Shown: positions 6,827 to 15,748, counted from the stretch's first letter. The stretch: 54,750 nucleotides of DNA from an uncultured Eubacteriales bacterium (GCA_902783025.1 CACZPH010000073.1:1-54750), one strand, 5' to 3'. Translations and numbers: made by a program. The notes: generated by a model not told the origin, from the sequence alone.

Positions 6827-8455
6827 ATGGACATCAATCAGACTCAGATAACGCCCGATTCCGAGGAAGCGGCCGGGATCGAAGTGCCCGCGGTAAAATT
6901 CGTAGGCGTAACCAAGGTTTTCGGCTCCATTATCGCCAACAGTGACGTGACGATGGATCTTCGCCGCGGCGAGATACTGGCGCTTTTGGGCGAAAACGGC
7001 TCCGGCAAAACCACGCTTATGAATATGCTCGGCGGCATTTACTATCCGGACTCCGGTCATATCGAAGTGGACGGAAAGGAAGTCGCCATACGCTCCCCGC
7101 GCGATTCGTTCGACTTGGGGATAGGCATGATCCATCAGCATTTCAAGCTTATCGACGTGTTTTCGGCTATCGAAAATATCGCTCTTTGCTCTCCGCGCGG
7201 CGAGAAGTACAGTCTCAAGGCGACCGAAGCGAAAGTAAAAGAGATCTGCGACAAGTACGGCTTCGAAGTAAACCCGAAACAAAAGGTTTACGATATGTCC
7301 GTCAGCGAAAAGCAAACGCTCGAAATAGTCAAAGTCCTTTATCGCGGCGCGGATATTCTTATTCTCGACGAGCCGACCGCGGTGCTTACGCCGCAGGAGG
7401 CGGACAGGCTTTTCGACGTAATACGCAATATGCGTAACGACGGCAAGTCCATTATCATCATTACGCACAAACTCCACGAAGTATTGGATATTTCGGACAG
7501 AGTGACGATTTTGCGTAAGGGCAAATATATCGGCACGGTGGAAACAAAAGACGCCACCGAGCTTTCGCTTACCGAAATGATGGTGGGCGACAAAGTCGAA
7601 CTCAATATCGCTCGCAGCGAACCGCAAAACGTAAGCGAATGCGTGAGAATAGAGCATCTTACGTGTCTTAACAAGTACGGAGTAAAGGCGCTCGACGACG
7701 TTTCCTTTACCGTCAACAACGGCGAGATACTCGGTATTGCGGGCATAGCCGGGAGCGGACAGAAAGAACTGCTCGAGGCGGTGGCGGGACTGCAGAAAGT
7801 CGAGACCGGCTCGATAGTTTATACCGACAGAGAGACCGGCGAAGAACATCAGCTCGTCGGCAAGAATCCGCGTCAGATACGAGATCTGGGCGTGGCGCTC
7901 GCGTTCGTACCCGAAGACAGACTCGGTATGGGACTCGTCGGCAGTATGGGTATGACCGGCAATATGCTGCTTCGCTCGTACGACAAGGGCGGACATATCT
8001 TCACGGAGACCAAAGAGCCGCGCAGACTTGCCGAAGAAGTCAAGGAAGAGCTCGGCGTGCTTACTCCGGGTATCGAAACGCCGGTGCGCAAACTCTCGGG
8101 CGGTAACGTCCAGAAAGTTCTCGTCGGCAGAGAGATAGCCAACGCGCCCAAAGTGCTTATGACCGCTTACGCGGTACGCGGACTCGACATCAACACGTCG
8201 TATATCATATACAACCTTCTCGAAAAGGAGAAACGTCAGGGCGTGGCGGTGGTTTACGTAGGCGAAGACCTCGACGTTCTGCTCGCGCTCTCCGACAGGA
8301 TTTTGGTGCTTTGCGGCGGACAGATCTCGGGTATAGTCGACGCGCGCACCGCGACAAAACAGGAGGTCGGCGCGCTTATGACGAGATTTAAGGTTTCGCG
8401 CGAAGAGCCCGCCGAAAGCGACGTAGCGGAAGACAAGGAGGCAGGCAATGACTAA
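6827..8455 (+). CDS. Nucleoside ABC importer, duplicated ATP-binding protein
   Basis: The 542-residue protein has two fused nucleotide-binding domains, as in the BMP/sugar importer class (NupO/RbsA-like). Domain 1 carries Walker A LGENGSGKT, an SEKQTLEIVK signature-like segment and Walker B ILILDEPTAVLTP. Domain 2 carries a degenerate P-loop (GIAGSGQKE), KLSGGNVQKV and a Walker B-like VLMTAYAVRGLDI without the usual Glu, as is common for the second half of such proteins. The start was set at the ATG at 6827, which has GGAG 5-6 nt upstream. An upstream in-frame ATG (6764) lies inside the 6756-6791 hairpin. It overlaps the next permease gene by 8 nt. Confidence 0.92.
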   Translation: MDINQTQITPDSEEAAGIEVPAVKFVGVTKVFGSIIANSDVTMDLRRGEILALLGENGSGKTTLMNMLGGIYYPDSGHIEVDGKEVAIRSPRDSFDLGIGMIHQHFKLIDVFSAIENIALCSPRGEKYSLKATEAKVKEICDKYGFEVNPKQKVYDMSVSEKQTLEIVKVLYRGADILILDEPTAVLTPQEADRLFDVIRNMRNDGKSIIIITHKLHEVLDISDRVTILRKGKYIGTVETKDATELSLTEMMVGDKVELNIARSEPQNVSECVRIEHLTCLNKYGVKALDDVSFTVNNGEILGIAGIAGSGQKELLEAVAGLQKVETGSIVYTDRETGEEHQLVGKNPRQIRDLGVALAFVPEDRLGMGLVGSMGMTGNMLLRSYDKGGHIFTETKEPRRLAEEVKEELGVLTPGIETPVRKLSGGNVQKVLVGREIANAPKVLMTAYAVRGLDINTSYIIYNLLEKEKRQGVAVVYVGEDLDVLLALSDRILVLCGGQISGIVDARTATKQEVGALMTRFKVSREEPAESDVAEDKEAGND

Positions 8456-9716
8456 AGAAAAAAGACAAACCGAGCCTTTCGTTCACGTAACGCGCCGGGC
8501 GGATATGAATAAATGGGTAAAACTCGCCATAAGACTCGGCGCGGTTTTGCTCTCGTTCCTTATTATTTTGATAGTCGCGTCGGCTATTACCGGCGACGGC
8601 TTGGGTCTTACCGTCAAGTATATTTTCGACGGCAACTTTGCCACCGGATTCAATACCGAAGAAATGTTTAAGAACGTTATGTTCCTTCTCGGCATAGCCG
8701 TTGCGCTTGCTCCGGCGTTTAAGCTGAGATTCTGGAACGTAGGCGCGCAAGGTCAGGTGCTTTTCGGCGCGTTGTGCGCGTCCATACTCGCCTTTTATAT
8801 CGGAGACAAAATCCCCAACGCTCTGCTTCTTATCATGATGCTTATCGTCGCGGTGGTCGGCGGCGCGCTTTGGGCGCTTATCCCCGCTGTTTTCAAGGTC
8901 AAGACGGGCGCCAACGAAACGCTGTTTACGCTTATGATGAACTACATAGCGATCCAGCTTGTCGCGTGCTTTATCGACTTATGGAAAGGCAAAAATTCCG
9001 CCCTTCCCAACTTCAATATCCATGGTATCGATTCCATATTCGGGCTCAAGTACGGCATTACGTATCTTATCGTTCCGCTCATAGCCGTTATCGTATTCGT
9101 GTATCTCGCAAAGACGAAACAGGGCTACGAGATAGCGGTTGTCGGCGAGAGTATGAACACCGCTAAATACGCGGGAATCAATACGAGCAAAGTAATTCTT
9201 CGTACCATAGCCATTTCGGGCGCCGTATGCGGGCTGATAGGATTTTTGTACGTAGGTAACCTTTGCAGGCTCAGCAATACCGCGGACGGCGGTTACGGAT
9301 TTACCGCGATAATCGTTACGTGGGCGTCGCAGTTTAACCCCATAGCCATGGCGGCGATAGCGTTCGGCATAGTCTTCTTCGAAGGCGGCGCGGGCGGTAT
9401 CGTAGACAAGCACAGTAATATTCTCAACGCGTATTTTTCGTATATTATCGTCGCGATTTTCCTTTTCCTGCTTATCGGCTGCGAGTTCTTCATCAATTAT
9501 CGCATCAATTTCAGCGAAAAAGTCAAGGAATTCTTTAAGAAAATTTTCGCCAAAAAGAAAAAGACGCAGGCCGAAACCGAGGAAGAAACGGCGCGACCCG
9601 CCGAGGATATTACCGACGACAAGCTTGTGGAAGAACTTCCGGACGACTCCCCCGACGAGGGCGTGCCGCCCGCCGATCCGCCGCAAAACGGCGAAGCGAA
9701 CAAGGAGGTGGAGTGA
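8448..9716 (+). CDS. Nucleoside ABC importer permease 1
   Basis: This is a 422-residue polytopic membrane protein of the BPD_transp_2 (NupP/YufP-like) family. About ten hydrophobic segments begin near residue 25. The middle contains the GANETLFTLMMNYIA and GYEIAVVGES segments typical of the family. The last 70 residues form a charged tail, very acidic and rich in Glu, Asp and Pro after a Lys cluster, which is longer than usual and probably cytoplasmic. The start codon lies within the 3' end of the ATPase gene and AAGGAGG precedes it, so translation is coupled. It should pair with the next permease to form the channel. Confidence 0.9.
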   Translation: MTKEKRQTEPFVHVTRRADMNKWVKLAIRLGAVLLSFLIILIVASAITGDGLGLTVKYIFDGNFATGFNTEEMFKNVMFLLGIAVALAPAFKLRFWNVGAQGQVLFGALCASILAFYIGDKIPNALLLIMMLIVAVVGGALWALIPAVFKVKTGANETLFTLMMNYIAIQLVACFIDLWKGKNSALPNFNIHGIDSIFGLKYGITYLIVPLIAVIVFVYLAKTKQGYEIAVVGESMNTAKYAGINTSKVILRTIAISGAVCGLIGFLYVGNLCRLSNTADGGYGFTAIIVTWASQFNPIAMAAIAFGIVFFEGGAGGIVDKHSNILNAYFSYIIVAIFLFLLIGCEFFINYRINFSEKVKEFFKKIFAKKKKTQAETEEETARPAEDITDDKLVEELPDDSPDEGVPPADPPQNGEANKEVE

Positions 9717-9717
9717 T

Positions 9718-10734
9718 ATGCTTGAGAGTCTTACCAGTTGGATAGTAGGCGCCGTAATATTCGGCACCGTCATTATGTTCGGCGCTCTCGGCGAGATCCT
9801 TACCGAAAAAGCCGGCCACCTCAATCTCGGCGTTCCCGGTCTTATGTTTATCGGCGGTTTCGCGTCTTGGGCGGTAGCCTTCTTGTACGAGTCGGGCACG
9901 GACGAGCCGAGCAAATTCCTTATGATCTTGTTGCCGCTTCTCGCTGGATTCGGCGCGGCGGCTGTCGCGGGACTTCTTTACGCGTTTTTCGTAACGACTC
10001 TTCGCGCTAATCAGAACGTCACGGGACTCGCGCTGACCAGACTCGGCGTAGGTATCGGCTCTTTCGGCGGTATGTACGTACTCGTCAAGAGCGGCAAAAG
10101 CTTCGGCAAAGCGGTAAATACGTACGACGTTTTCGCCGAAAACCTGCACAGCATGTTCGATTTCCCCGAAGGCTCGGTGGTAGAGGCGATCAGCAGAATG
10201 CTCTTATCCTACGGCTTTATGGTATATCTTGCGATAATCTGCGCGGTTCTTATCCATTTGTTCCTGAGCAAAACGCGCCCCGGACTTAATCTTCGCAGCG
10301 TAGGCGAAAACCCCGCTACCGCAGACGCGGCGGGCGTCAACGTAGCTAAATACAAGTACCTCGCGACCGTCGTAGGCGCGGGCGTAAGCGGACTTGGCGG
10401 AACGTTCTATATCCTCGTGTTCTGCAACGGCGGCTGGTCTACGAACAATAATATGGAGGCGCTCGGCTGGCTTGCGGTCGCGCTCGTAATATTCGCGACG
10501 TGGCGCCCGCTCAACACTATTTGGGGATCGTATCTGTTCGCGATGCTGTTCTGGGCATACGCGTACCTGCCGGGAGTGATCGGGCTCAAAGTTTCCACGC
10601 CCGTCAACGACCTTTTGCAAATGCTTCCTTACGTCGTGACGATCGTCGTGCTTATCATCACGAGCACGCGCAGAAACCGCGACAATCAGGCTCCCGCTTC
10701 GCTGGGACTGTCGTATTTCAGAGAAGACAGATAA
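9718..10734 (+). CDS. Nucleoside ABC importer permease 2
   Basis: This is a 338-residue polytopic permease (NupQ/YufQ-like), the partner of the preceding protein. The ATG at 9718 overlaps the previous gene's surroundings (TGATATG) and follows AAGGAGGTGG. An early segment GEILTEKAGHLNLGVPGLMFIGG and later GLNLRSVGENPATADAAGVNV are hallmark stretches of this permease family. It is the last gene of the riboswitch-led transcript; a strong terminator follows 16 nt after the stop. The whole set (lipoprotein, ATPase, two permeases) is a complete importer. Confidence 0.9.
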   Translation: MLESLTSWIVGAVIFGTVIMFGALGEILTEKAGHLNLGVPGLMFIGGFASWAVAFLYESGTDEPSKFLMILLPLLAGFGAAAVAGLLYAFFVTTLRANQNVTGLALTRLGVGIGSFGGMYVLVKSGKSFGKAVNTYDVFAENLHSMFDFPEGSVVEAISRMLLSYGFMVYLAIICAVLIHLFLSKTRPGLNLRSVGENPATADAAGVNVAKYKYLATVVGAGVSGLGGTFYILVFCNGGWSTNNNMEALGWLAVALVIFATWRPLNTIWGSYLFAMLFWAYAYLPGVIGLKVSTPVNDLLQMLPYVVTIVVLIITSTRRNRDNQAPASLGLSYFREDR

Positions 10735-10750
10735 AAAGTAAAAATAAAAA

Positions 10751-10784
10751 CGCGGCTTTTCGGATACCGGAGAGCCGCGTTTTT
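10751..10784. terminator. Convergent terminator between importer and AraC gene
   Basis: CGCGGCTTTTCGG pairs with CCGGAGAGCCGCG (13 bp with G:U pairs), followed by TTTTT on the + strand and preceded by an A-rich tract that gives T's on the minus strand. Confidence 0.88.
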
Positions 10785-10797
10785 GTATACGTCGCGT

Positions 10798-11589
10798 TTA
10801 TTTTGAAGCGGGCGAGCGGGAAAAAGTCGATTTGTACGCCCGAAAGAAAGTCGAGTAATCGTCAAAGCCCGCTTTCGCGGCGGCTTGAGACGGCTTTACG
10901 CCATTTTCGATAAGCGCGGCGGCGAGCATGATCTTTTTGTTGCGGACGTATTTCATAAGGCTTATTTTCATCTCGGTCTTGAAAGAGTGGCAAAGCGTGC
11001 TCGGCGAAACGTACAGCGCCTTTGCGATATCGTCGGCGGAACGGATAGTCGAAATGTTTTCGTTGATATACGTTATGGATTTTATGACGATGTTGTTGGC
11101 ATGCAGAAGCGCCTCTTCGGCCTTGAGCGGCGCGTGAGCGACGTAGAACAGAAGTTCGCACAGCGCGTTTTTCGCCACGAACGCGAACGAATCAGCGTCC
11201 AGCATATCGCCGTATTGGCTGAGCCGCGAAAAGGTCGCCGCGACGATCGGGTATTCCATCGAATAGATAAGGAGCGGTTTTTCGAACCTTCCGAGTTTAA
11301 GGTCCGCGAGAAGCTTTTCGCTGAAATTAAAAACGAAACGCTCGTACGGTCTGCCCTCTTTCGGCATTACGAAGTGGTAGTTGCCGGGCGGGATTATAAG
11401 CATGGCGTGGGGAAACAGAGGATAGAGCGAACCTTCGACGTTCATTTTGCCTTCCTCGATTTCTTTGACGAACAGTATTTCGTACGTGGTGTGGATATGT
11501 TTGTCGAATATTCCCGCGCTTTCGGTGCGCGAATGACGATAGTCCACGCCGCCGTATTGGTCGAATTTGTTGAATATCTTGTCCTGCAT
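10798..11589 (-). CDS. AraC-family transcriptional regulator (uronate operon)
   Basis: The 263-residue protein has an N-terminal cupin-type sensing domain (HIHTTYEILFV near residues 31-41, MLIIPPGNYHFV near 63-74) and a C-terminal double helix-turn-helix (about 165-263, with DDIAKALYVSPSTLCHSFK and AAAKAGFDDYSTFFRAYKS). It is divergent from the sugar-acid operon starting at 11696, whose likely local regulator it is. No Shine-Dalgarno precedes the ATG. The promoter's -10 element ends only 6 nt before it, so the mRNA is probably leaderless. The effector is unknown; a uronate or derived sugar is the natural guess. Confidence 0.92.
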   Translation of the reverse strand: MQDKIFNKFDQYGGVDYRHSRTESAGIFDKHIHTTYEILFVKEIEEGKMNVEGSLYPLFPHAMLIIPPGNYHFVMPKEGRPYERFVFNFSEKLLADLKLGRFEKPLLIYSMEYPIVAATFSRLSQYGDMLDADSFAFVAKNALCELLFYVAHAPLKAEEALLHANNIVIKSITYINENISTIRSADDIAKALYVSPSTLCHSFKTEMKISLMKYVRNKKIMLAAALIENGVKPSQAAAKAGFDDYSTFFRAYKSTFSRSPASK

Positions 11590-11595
11590 ATTATC

Positions 11596-11624
11596 ATTTT
11601 AGCATTTATTTGCAAAAAACGCAA
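11596..11624 (-). promoter_or_regulatory. Promoter of the AraC gene, abutting its start codon
   Basis: On the minus strand TTGCGT (11624-11619), a 17-nt spacer and TAAAAT (11601-11596). The ATG begins at 11589, about where transcription should start. Confidence 0.7.
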
Positions 11625-11668
11625 TCTTTTTTGCCGTTATTTCATATTTTATTGCTATGGCGGTGTGG

Positions 11669-11690
11669 TATAATGTACATATACAGGAGG
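11669..11690 (+). promoter_or_regulatory. -10 element and ribosome site of the uronate operon
   Basis: TATAAT at 11669-11674 is preceded by TGG (extended -10). No good -35 is visible, which fits an activator-dependent promoter. AGGAGG at 11685-11690 precedes the ATG at 11696. The leader is very short. Confidence 0.7.
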
Positions 11691-11695
11691 TTGTT

Positions 11696-12445
11696 ATGAT
11701 AATCGGGGCACAATTATATTCGGTGCGGTCGCTGCTTACCGACGAAAAGATCGACTCGACTTTCGCCGCCCTTTCGGATATGGGATATAAATGCGTGCAG
11801 TTTTCGGGCGCGCCGATACACGAGGAAGTCTTGGCGAGAGTGAGCGGGAAGTATTCTCTTCCCGTAGTGCTTACGCATTCCGATCGCGACAAAATTTTCG
11901 GCGATCCCGGATTCGTCATGGCTCAGCACGCCGTTTTTAACTGCCGCAATATCGGCAACGGCTGGATCCCGCGCGAGTGGCACGAAACCGAAGAAGCGCT
12001 CAAAAAGACTTGCGATATGATAAACGCCGCGGCGAAAAAGTACGAGGAAAAAGGCTACAAACTGTTTTATCACCATCATCATTTCGAGTTCGAAAAACTC
12101 GGAGACAAAACGAAACTCGATATAATCATGGAGTCTTGCCCGTCGCTTAACCTTACGTTGGACGTGCATTGGGCTATGCGCGGCGGAGTAAACCCGCTCG
12201 ATTTTATTTCGCGCTACGCGGGAAGGCTCGAGTGCGTACACCTTAAGGATTTTGCGGTAGAGAAAGAAAAGCCGGTTTTCGCGCCCGTGGGAGAAGGCAA
12301 TCTCAACTGGGACGAGATATTGCCCGCCTTAGAGAAAGCGGGTGCGAAATACGCGCTCGTAGAGCAGGACGACGCGGACTCAAAGCCCGATCCTTTGGGC
12401 GAACTTGCCAAGAGCGCTCGGTTCCTGCATAGCAGGGGGTATTGA
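11696..12445 (+). CDS. Sugar phosphate isomerase/epimerase-like TIM barrel (1)
   Basis: The 249-residue protein belongs to the xylose-isomerase-like TIM-barrel group (AP_endonuc_2). Visible motifs are FYHHHHFEFEKL (about 115-126), a TLDVHWAMRGG strand end (about 152-162), ECVHLKDF and LVEQDDA. These supply the metal-binding His, Glu and Asp residues of the family. The ATG at 11696 was chosen for the AGGAGG 5 nt upstream. It is the first gene of a six-gene operon for sugar-acid use and nearly abuts the next, related isomerase. The exact substrate cannot be read from sequence. Confidence 0.85.
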   Translation: MIIGAQLYSVRSLLTDEKIDSTFAALSDMGYKCVQFSGAPIHEEVLARVSGKYSLPVVLTHSDRDKIFGDPGFVMAQHAVFNCRNIGNGWIPREWHETEEALKKTCDMINAAAKKYEEKGYKLFYHHHHFEFEKLGDKTKLDIIMESCPSLNLTLDVHWAMRGGVNPLDFISRYAGRLECVHLKDFAVEKEKPVFAPVGEGNLNWDEILPALEKAGAKYALVEQDDADSKPDPLGELAKSARFLHSRGY

Positions 12446-12446
12446 T

Positions 12447-13316
12447 ATGGCTACGATAAGACTTTGCGCGTTTGCCGACGAGGCAAGCAAATTTTTGGAC
12501 GGTCAGATAGCGGCGCTGAGGCGCAACCGCATAAAGCAAATCGAAATTCGCGGCGTGGACGGCGTAAATATCGCGGACTTAAGCCTCGATCTTACGCGCG
12601 CCGCCGCCGAAAAGCTCGCCGCCGCGGGGATAGAGGTGTGGTCGATAGGCTCGCCTCTGGGCAAAATAAACATATCCGAGCCGTTTGACAAAACTCTCGA
12701 TATTCTGGACGACCTTATCGCCAAGGCGAAAATTCTCGGCACCACGCGAATTCGCGCGTTCAGTTTCTTTATGGAAAGAGACGAGTACGGCAAGTACGCC
12801 GAAGAGGTGTTTACCCGACTTGCGAAAATGTGCGAAACAGCGGCGCAAAACGGCGTTTCGCTTTATCACGAAAACGAATCGGCTATTTTCGGCTCGACGG
12901 TGGACAATTGCGAAAAACTATATAACGCGGTGCCGGCGCTCAAGACGGTTTACGATCCGTCCAACTTCATTATGTGGGGCGAAGATACCGCCGAGGCGAT
13001 AAAACGGCTCCTTCCGCGCGCGGACTATATTCATATCAAGGACTGCGTAAAGGAAAGCAAAACGATCGTCCCGTCCGGCTACGGCGACGGCAGGATAGAT
13101 GAGATAGTAAGGAGCGTAAAAGGCGATGTGACGATGACTCTTGAGCCGCACTTATTCGCCTTTACCGGCTACGACAAGATAGACAAAAAGCCGCTTAAGA
13201 CGCGGTTTGAGTTCGCCGACAGCGACGAGTCGTTCGATTTCGCCGTCGGCGCGCTCAAAAAAATATTAAAAGACAACGGATTTTCCGAGAAGGAGGAGGG
13301 AACATGGACAAAGTAA
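12447..13316 (+). CDS. Sugar phosphate isomerase/epimerase-like TIM barrel (2)
   Basis: The 289-residue protein is a second xylose-isomerase-like barrel, diverged from the preceding one. Expected metal and substrate positions are HENE (residues about 139-142), YDPSNFIMWGED (about 170-181), YIHIKDC (about 197-203) and TLEPHL (about 232-237). The ATG at 12447 follows the previous stop by one base; AGCAGGGGG lies upstream. Its 3' end overlaps the next dehydrogenase gene by 13 nt, so the genes are translationally coupled. In such clusters these enzymes act on oxidised or epimerised sugars made by the Gfo/Idh/MocA partner (family knowledge). Substrate unknown. Confidence 0.85.
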   Translation: MATIRLCAFADEASKFLDGQIAALRRNRIKQIEIRGVDGVNIADLSLDLTRAAAEKLAAAGIEVWSIGSPLGKINISEPFDKTLDILDDLIAKAKILGTTRIRAFSFFMERDEYGKYAEEVFTRLAKMCETAAQNGVSLYHENESAIFGSTVDNCEKLYNAVPALKTVYDPSNFIMWGEDTAEAIKRLLPRADYIHIKDCVKESKTIVPSGYGDGRIDEIVRSVKGDVTMTLEPHLFAFTGYDKIDKKPLKTRFEFADSDESFDFAVGALKKILKDNGFSEKEEGTWTK

Positions 13317-14485
13317 GAATAGGTATCGTCGGCGTGGGAAACATGGGTTCGTCGCACGCCAAAAACATCGTCGAGGGCAAGGTGGAAGGCGGCGTGCTTA
13401 CCGCGATAGCCGACATCAACCCCGACAGGCTCAAAGCAATGCGCGAAAAACTGCCCGAAAAAGTCGCGGAGTTCAACACCGCGAGCGAAATGTTCGACAG
13501 CGGGCTCGTGGATCTCGTAATGATATGCGTTCCGCATTATTTTCACCCCGAACTTTCGATCGAGGCGCTCAATAAAGGCTTGCACGTTATTTGCGAAAAG
13601 CCCGCGGGCGTATACACAAAACAGGTCAAGGAAATGAACGCCGTAGCCGAAAAATCCGACAAGGTCTTCGCTATGATGTTTAACCAGCGCACCAACCCCA
13701 ACTATATCAAAATGCGCGAGATGATCGCCGCGGGCGAGATAGGCGAGGTCAAGCGCGTGACGTGGATAATCACAGACTGGTACCGCACGCAGTACTATTA
13801 CGACAGCGGTTCGTGGCGCGCCACGTGGTCGGGCGAAGGCGGCGGCGTACTCTTCAACCAATGCCCGCACCAGATAGACCTTCTGCAATGGGTGGTAGGC
13901 ATGATGCCCAAGCGCATAAGAGCGTTCTGCCACTTCGGCAAATGGCACGACATCGAGGTCGAAGACGACGTAACGGCGTACTTTGAGTACGAAAACGGCG
14001 CTACGGGTACCTTTATCACGACGACGGCGGATTCGCCCGGAACCAACAGGTTCGAGATAGTGGGAACGCGCGGCACGCTCACTTACGATACGCACCGCCA
14101 TACTCTCACCGTAAGCAGACTTTTCGAAAACGAACGCGAATGGTGCCGCACCAGCCCCAACGGCTTTGCGCAAGTGCCCGGAGAGGTGGAAGAACTGCCC
14201 GAAATAAAACAGGATTTTTCGCAGCACGCGACGGTTGCGACGCAGGTTTGCCAGTACATTCTCGGCAACCGCCCCGACTATATCCACGGCGTGGAAGGCA
14301 TCAAAGGCGTAATGATCGCCGACGCGATGCTGCTCTCTACCTGGCTCGACAAGACTATCGAACTGCCTTTTGACGACGACCTGTATTATTCGGAACTCAA
14401 AAAGCGCATCGCGACGTCGCGCCGCAAGGAAAAAACCGACAAACTTATCGACACTTCCGGCTCGTACGGCAGCGGCGGCAAGTAA
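13304..14485 (+). CDS. Gfo/Idh/MocA-family oxidoreductase
   Basis: The 393-residue protein has an N-terminal Rossmann domain starting RIGIVGVGNMGSSHAKN (glycine-rich NAD(P) loop near 5-16) and the family's EKPAG signature near residue 103. The C-terminal part (GALLFNQ-type: GGGVLFNQCPHQIDLLQWV near 180-200) holds the usual His and Asp of sugar dehydrogenases. It probably oxidises or reduces a ring sugar or inositol-like compound with NAD(P). It starts inside the 3' end of the second isomerase gene and has GGAGG ahead of the ATG. The C-terminal tail of about 30 residues is basic and Ser/Gly-rich. Confidence 0.9.
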   Translation: MDKVRIGIVGVGNMGSSHAKNIVEGKVEGGVLTAIADINPDRLKAMREKLPEKVAEFNTASEMFDSGLVDLVMICVPHYFHPELSIEALNKGLHVICEKPAGVYTKQVKEMNAVAEKSDKVFAMMFNQRTNPNYIKMREMIAAGEIGEVKRVTWIITDWYRTQYYYDSGSWRATWSGEGGGVLFNQCPHQIDLLQWVVGMMPKRIRAFCHFGKWHDIEVEDDVTAYFEYENGATGTFITTTADSPGTNRFEIVGTRGTLTYDTHRHTLTVSRLFENEREWCRTSPNGFAQVPGEVEELPEIKQDFSQHATVATQVCQYILGNRPDYIHGVEGIKGVMIADAMLLSTWLDKTIELPFDDDLYYSELKKRIATSRRKEKTDKLIDTSGSYGSGGK

Positions 14486-14496
14486 GGAGCGGCGAA

Positions 14497-15546
14497 ATGA
14501 AAATGACTTTTCGGTGGTACGGTCCCAATGACTGTATTCCCCTTGAGTATATCAAGCAGATACAGGGCGTAAGCGGAGTAGTCACAGCCGTTTACGACGT
14601 GCCCGTAGGCAAAGTATGGGAGCGGGAAAAAATCGACGAACTCGTGCGCCTTTGCCGCGAAAAGGGGCTCGAGTGCGAAGTTATCGAGTCCATACCCGTC
14701 CACGAGGATATCAAACTCGGACTTTCCTCCCGCGACGAGTATATCGACGCGTACAGGCAAAACCTTCTCAACTGCGGCAAAGCCGGCGTAAAGTGCGTTT
14801 GCTACAACTTTATGCCCGTGTTCGACTGGCTGAGGACGAATTTGCGCTACGTGCACGCCGACGGGAGCAATTCGCTCGCGTACAGCGAAGCGGACTTTAA
14901 GAAACTCGATCCCAACAACCTGCATTTGCCGGGTTGGGACGAAAGCTATTCGCAGTCGGAACTCGCCGGACTGCTCAAGAAGTACGAGGGCGTTACGCAC
15001 GAGAAACTTTTTGACAATCTCGTGTACTTTCTGCGCGCGATAATGCCCGCCGCGGAAGAAGCGGGGATCAGAATGGCTATTCATCCCGACGATCCGCCGT
15101 GGGACGTTTTCGGACTTCCGAGAGTCGTGGGCAGCGAAGCGGACTTCGACAGGCTTTTCGCCGCCGTACCGAGCGAAAACAACGGTATGACTTTCTGCAC
15201 GGGAAGTCTGGGCGCGGGAAGGTTCAACGATCTTCCCAAGATGGCCGCAAAGTACGCAAAGCGCGTATACTTCGCGCATCTTCGTCAGCTTAAGTTCGTG
15301 AGCGATACGGATTTTTACGAAAACGGTCACGCCACGAGCGAGGGCAGTCTCGATATTTACGCGATAGTAAGAGCGCTCGTCAAGGGCGGTTTCGACGGAT
15401 ACGTACGCCCCGATCACGGTCGCAACGTATGGGGCGAAGACGCTAAACCCGGCTACGGTCTGTACGACAGAGCGATGGGCGCGGCGTATCTCGGCGGCCT
15501 TTTCGAGGCGGTAAGCAAGGACTTAGAGCAAGAGAAGAGCAAGTAA
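14497..15546 (+). CDS. uxuA: Mannonate dehydratase
   Basis: UxuA dehydrates D-mannonate to 2-keto-3-deoxy-D-gluconate, the third step of glucuronate breakdown. The 349-residue protein matches the Bacillota type. It begins MTFRWYGPNDCIPLEYIKQI, has the CYNFMPVFDWLRT segment near residues 106-118, MAIHPDDPPWDVFGLPRV near 195-212 and the C-terminal YVRPDHGRNVWGE near 305-317. AAGGAG lies upstream of the ATG. It is part of the operon with the SDR reductase (15749) and UxaC (16581), with which it forms the full conversion of glucuronate to KDG. A 202-nt non-coding gap follows. Confidence 0.95.
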   Translation: MKMTFRWYGPNDCIPLEYIKQIQGVSGVVTAVYDVPVGKVWEREKIDELVRLCREKGLECEVIESIPVHEDIKLGLSSRDEYIDAYRQNLLNCGKAGVKCVCYNFMPVFDWLRTNLRYVHADGSNSLAYSEADFKKLDPNNLHLPGWDESYSQSELAGLLKKYEGVTHEKLFDNLVYFLRAIMPAAEEAGIRMAIHPDDPPWDVFGLPRVVGSEADFDRLFAAVPSENNGMTFCTGSLGAGRFNDLPKMAAKYAKRVYFAHLRQLKFVSDTDFYENGHATSEGSLDIYAIVRALVKGGFDGYVRPDHGRNVWGEDAKPGYGLYDRAMGAAYLGGLFEAVSKDLEQEKSK

Positions 15547-15748
15547 CGGAAATAACGTTCGACAAAGGGAAAATAACAGCCGGGGCAGAAGCTGCGAGGA
15601 AGCGCCCTTCGATATGGGCAGCGAAAAGTGTTCGGTTGCGGCGGACGGAAAAGGCGGACTCGGATCTTGTCGGACGGTCGAGCGCGGCGGCGTTCGTATA
15701 CGACAACATAGGGAAAAAGAATTTTTTTGACAGATAAGGAGAATAACG
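15547..15748 (+). other. 202-nt intra-operon spacer, possible structured RNA
   Basis: Every other junction in this operon is 0-12 nt, so this gap stands out. It contains short stems (GCCC/GGGC around a TTCGATAT loop at about 15603-15618; TTGTCG at 15667 with CGACAA near 15701; CAGC/GCTG near 15587-15605). The last 20 nt hold the AAGGAG of the next gene. One frame lacks stops but has no ribosome site and looks non-coding. No known RNA family was recognised and no T-run terminator is present. Confidence 0.4.

Noticed and set aside
8158..8206. Missing Walker B glutamate in the second ATPase half as a sign of a dead transporter
   Set aside because: Degenerate second nucleotide-binding sites are normal in fused RbsA/NupO-type proteins; the first site is intact.
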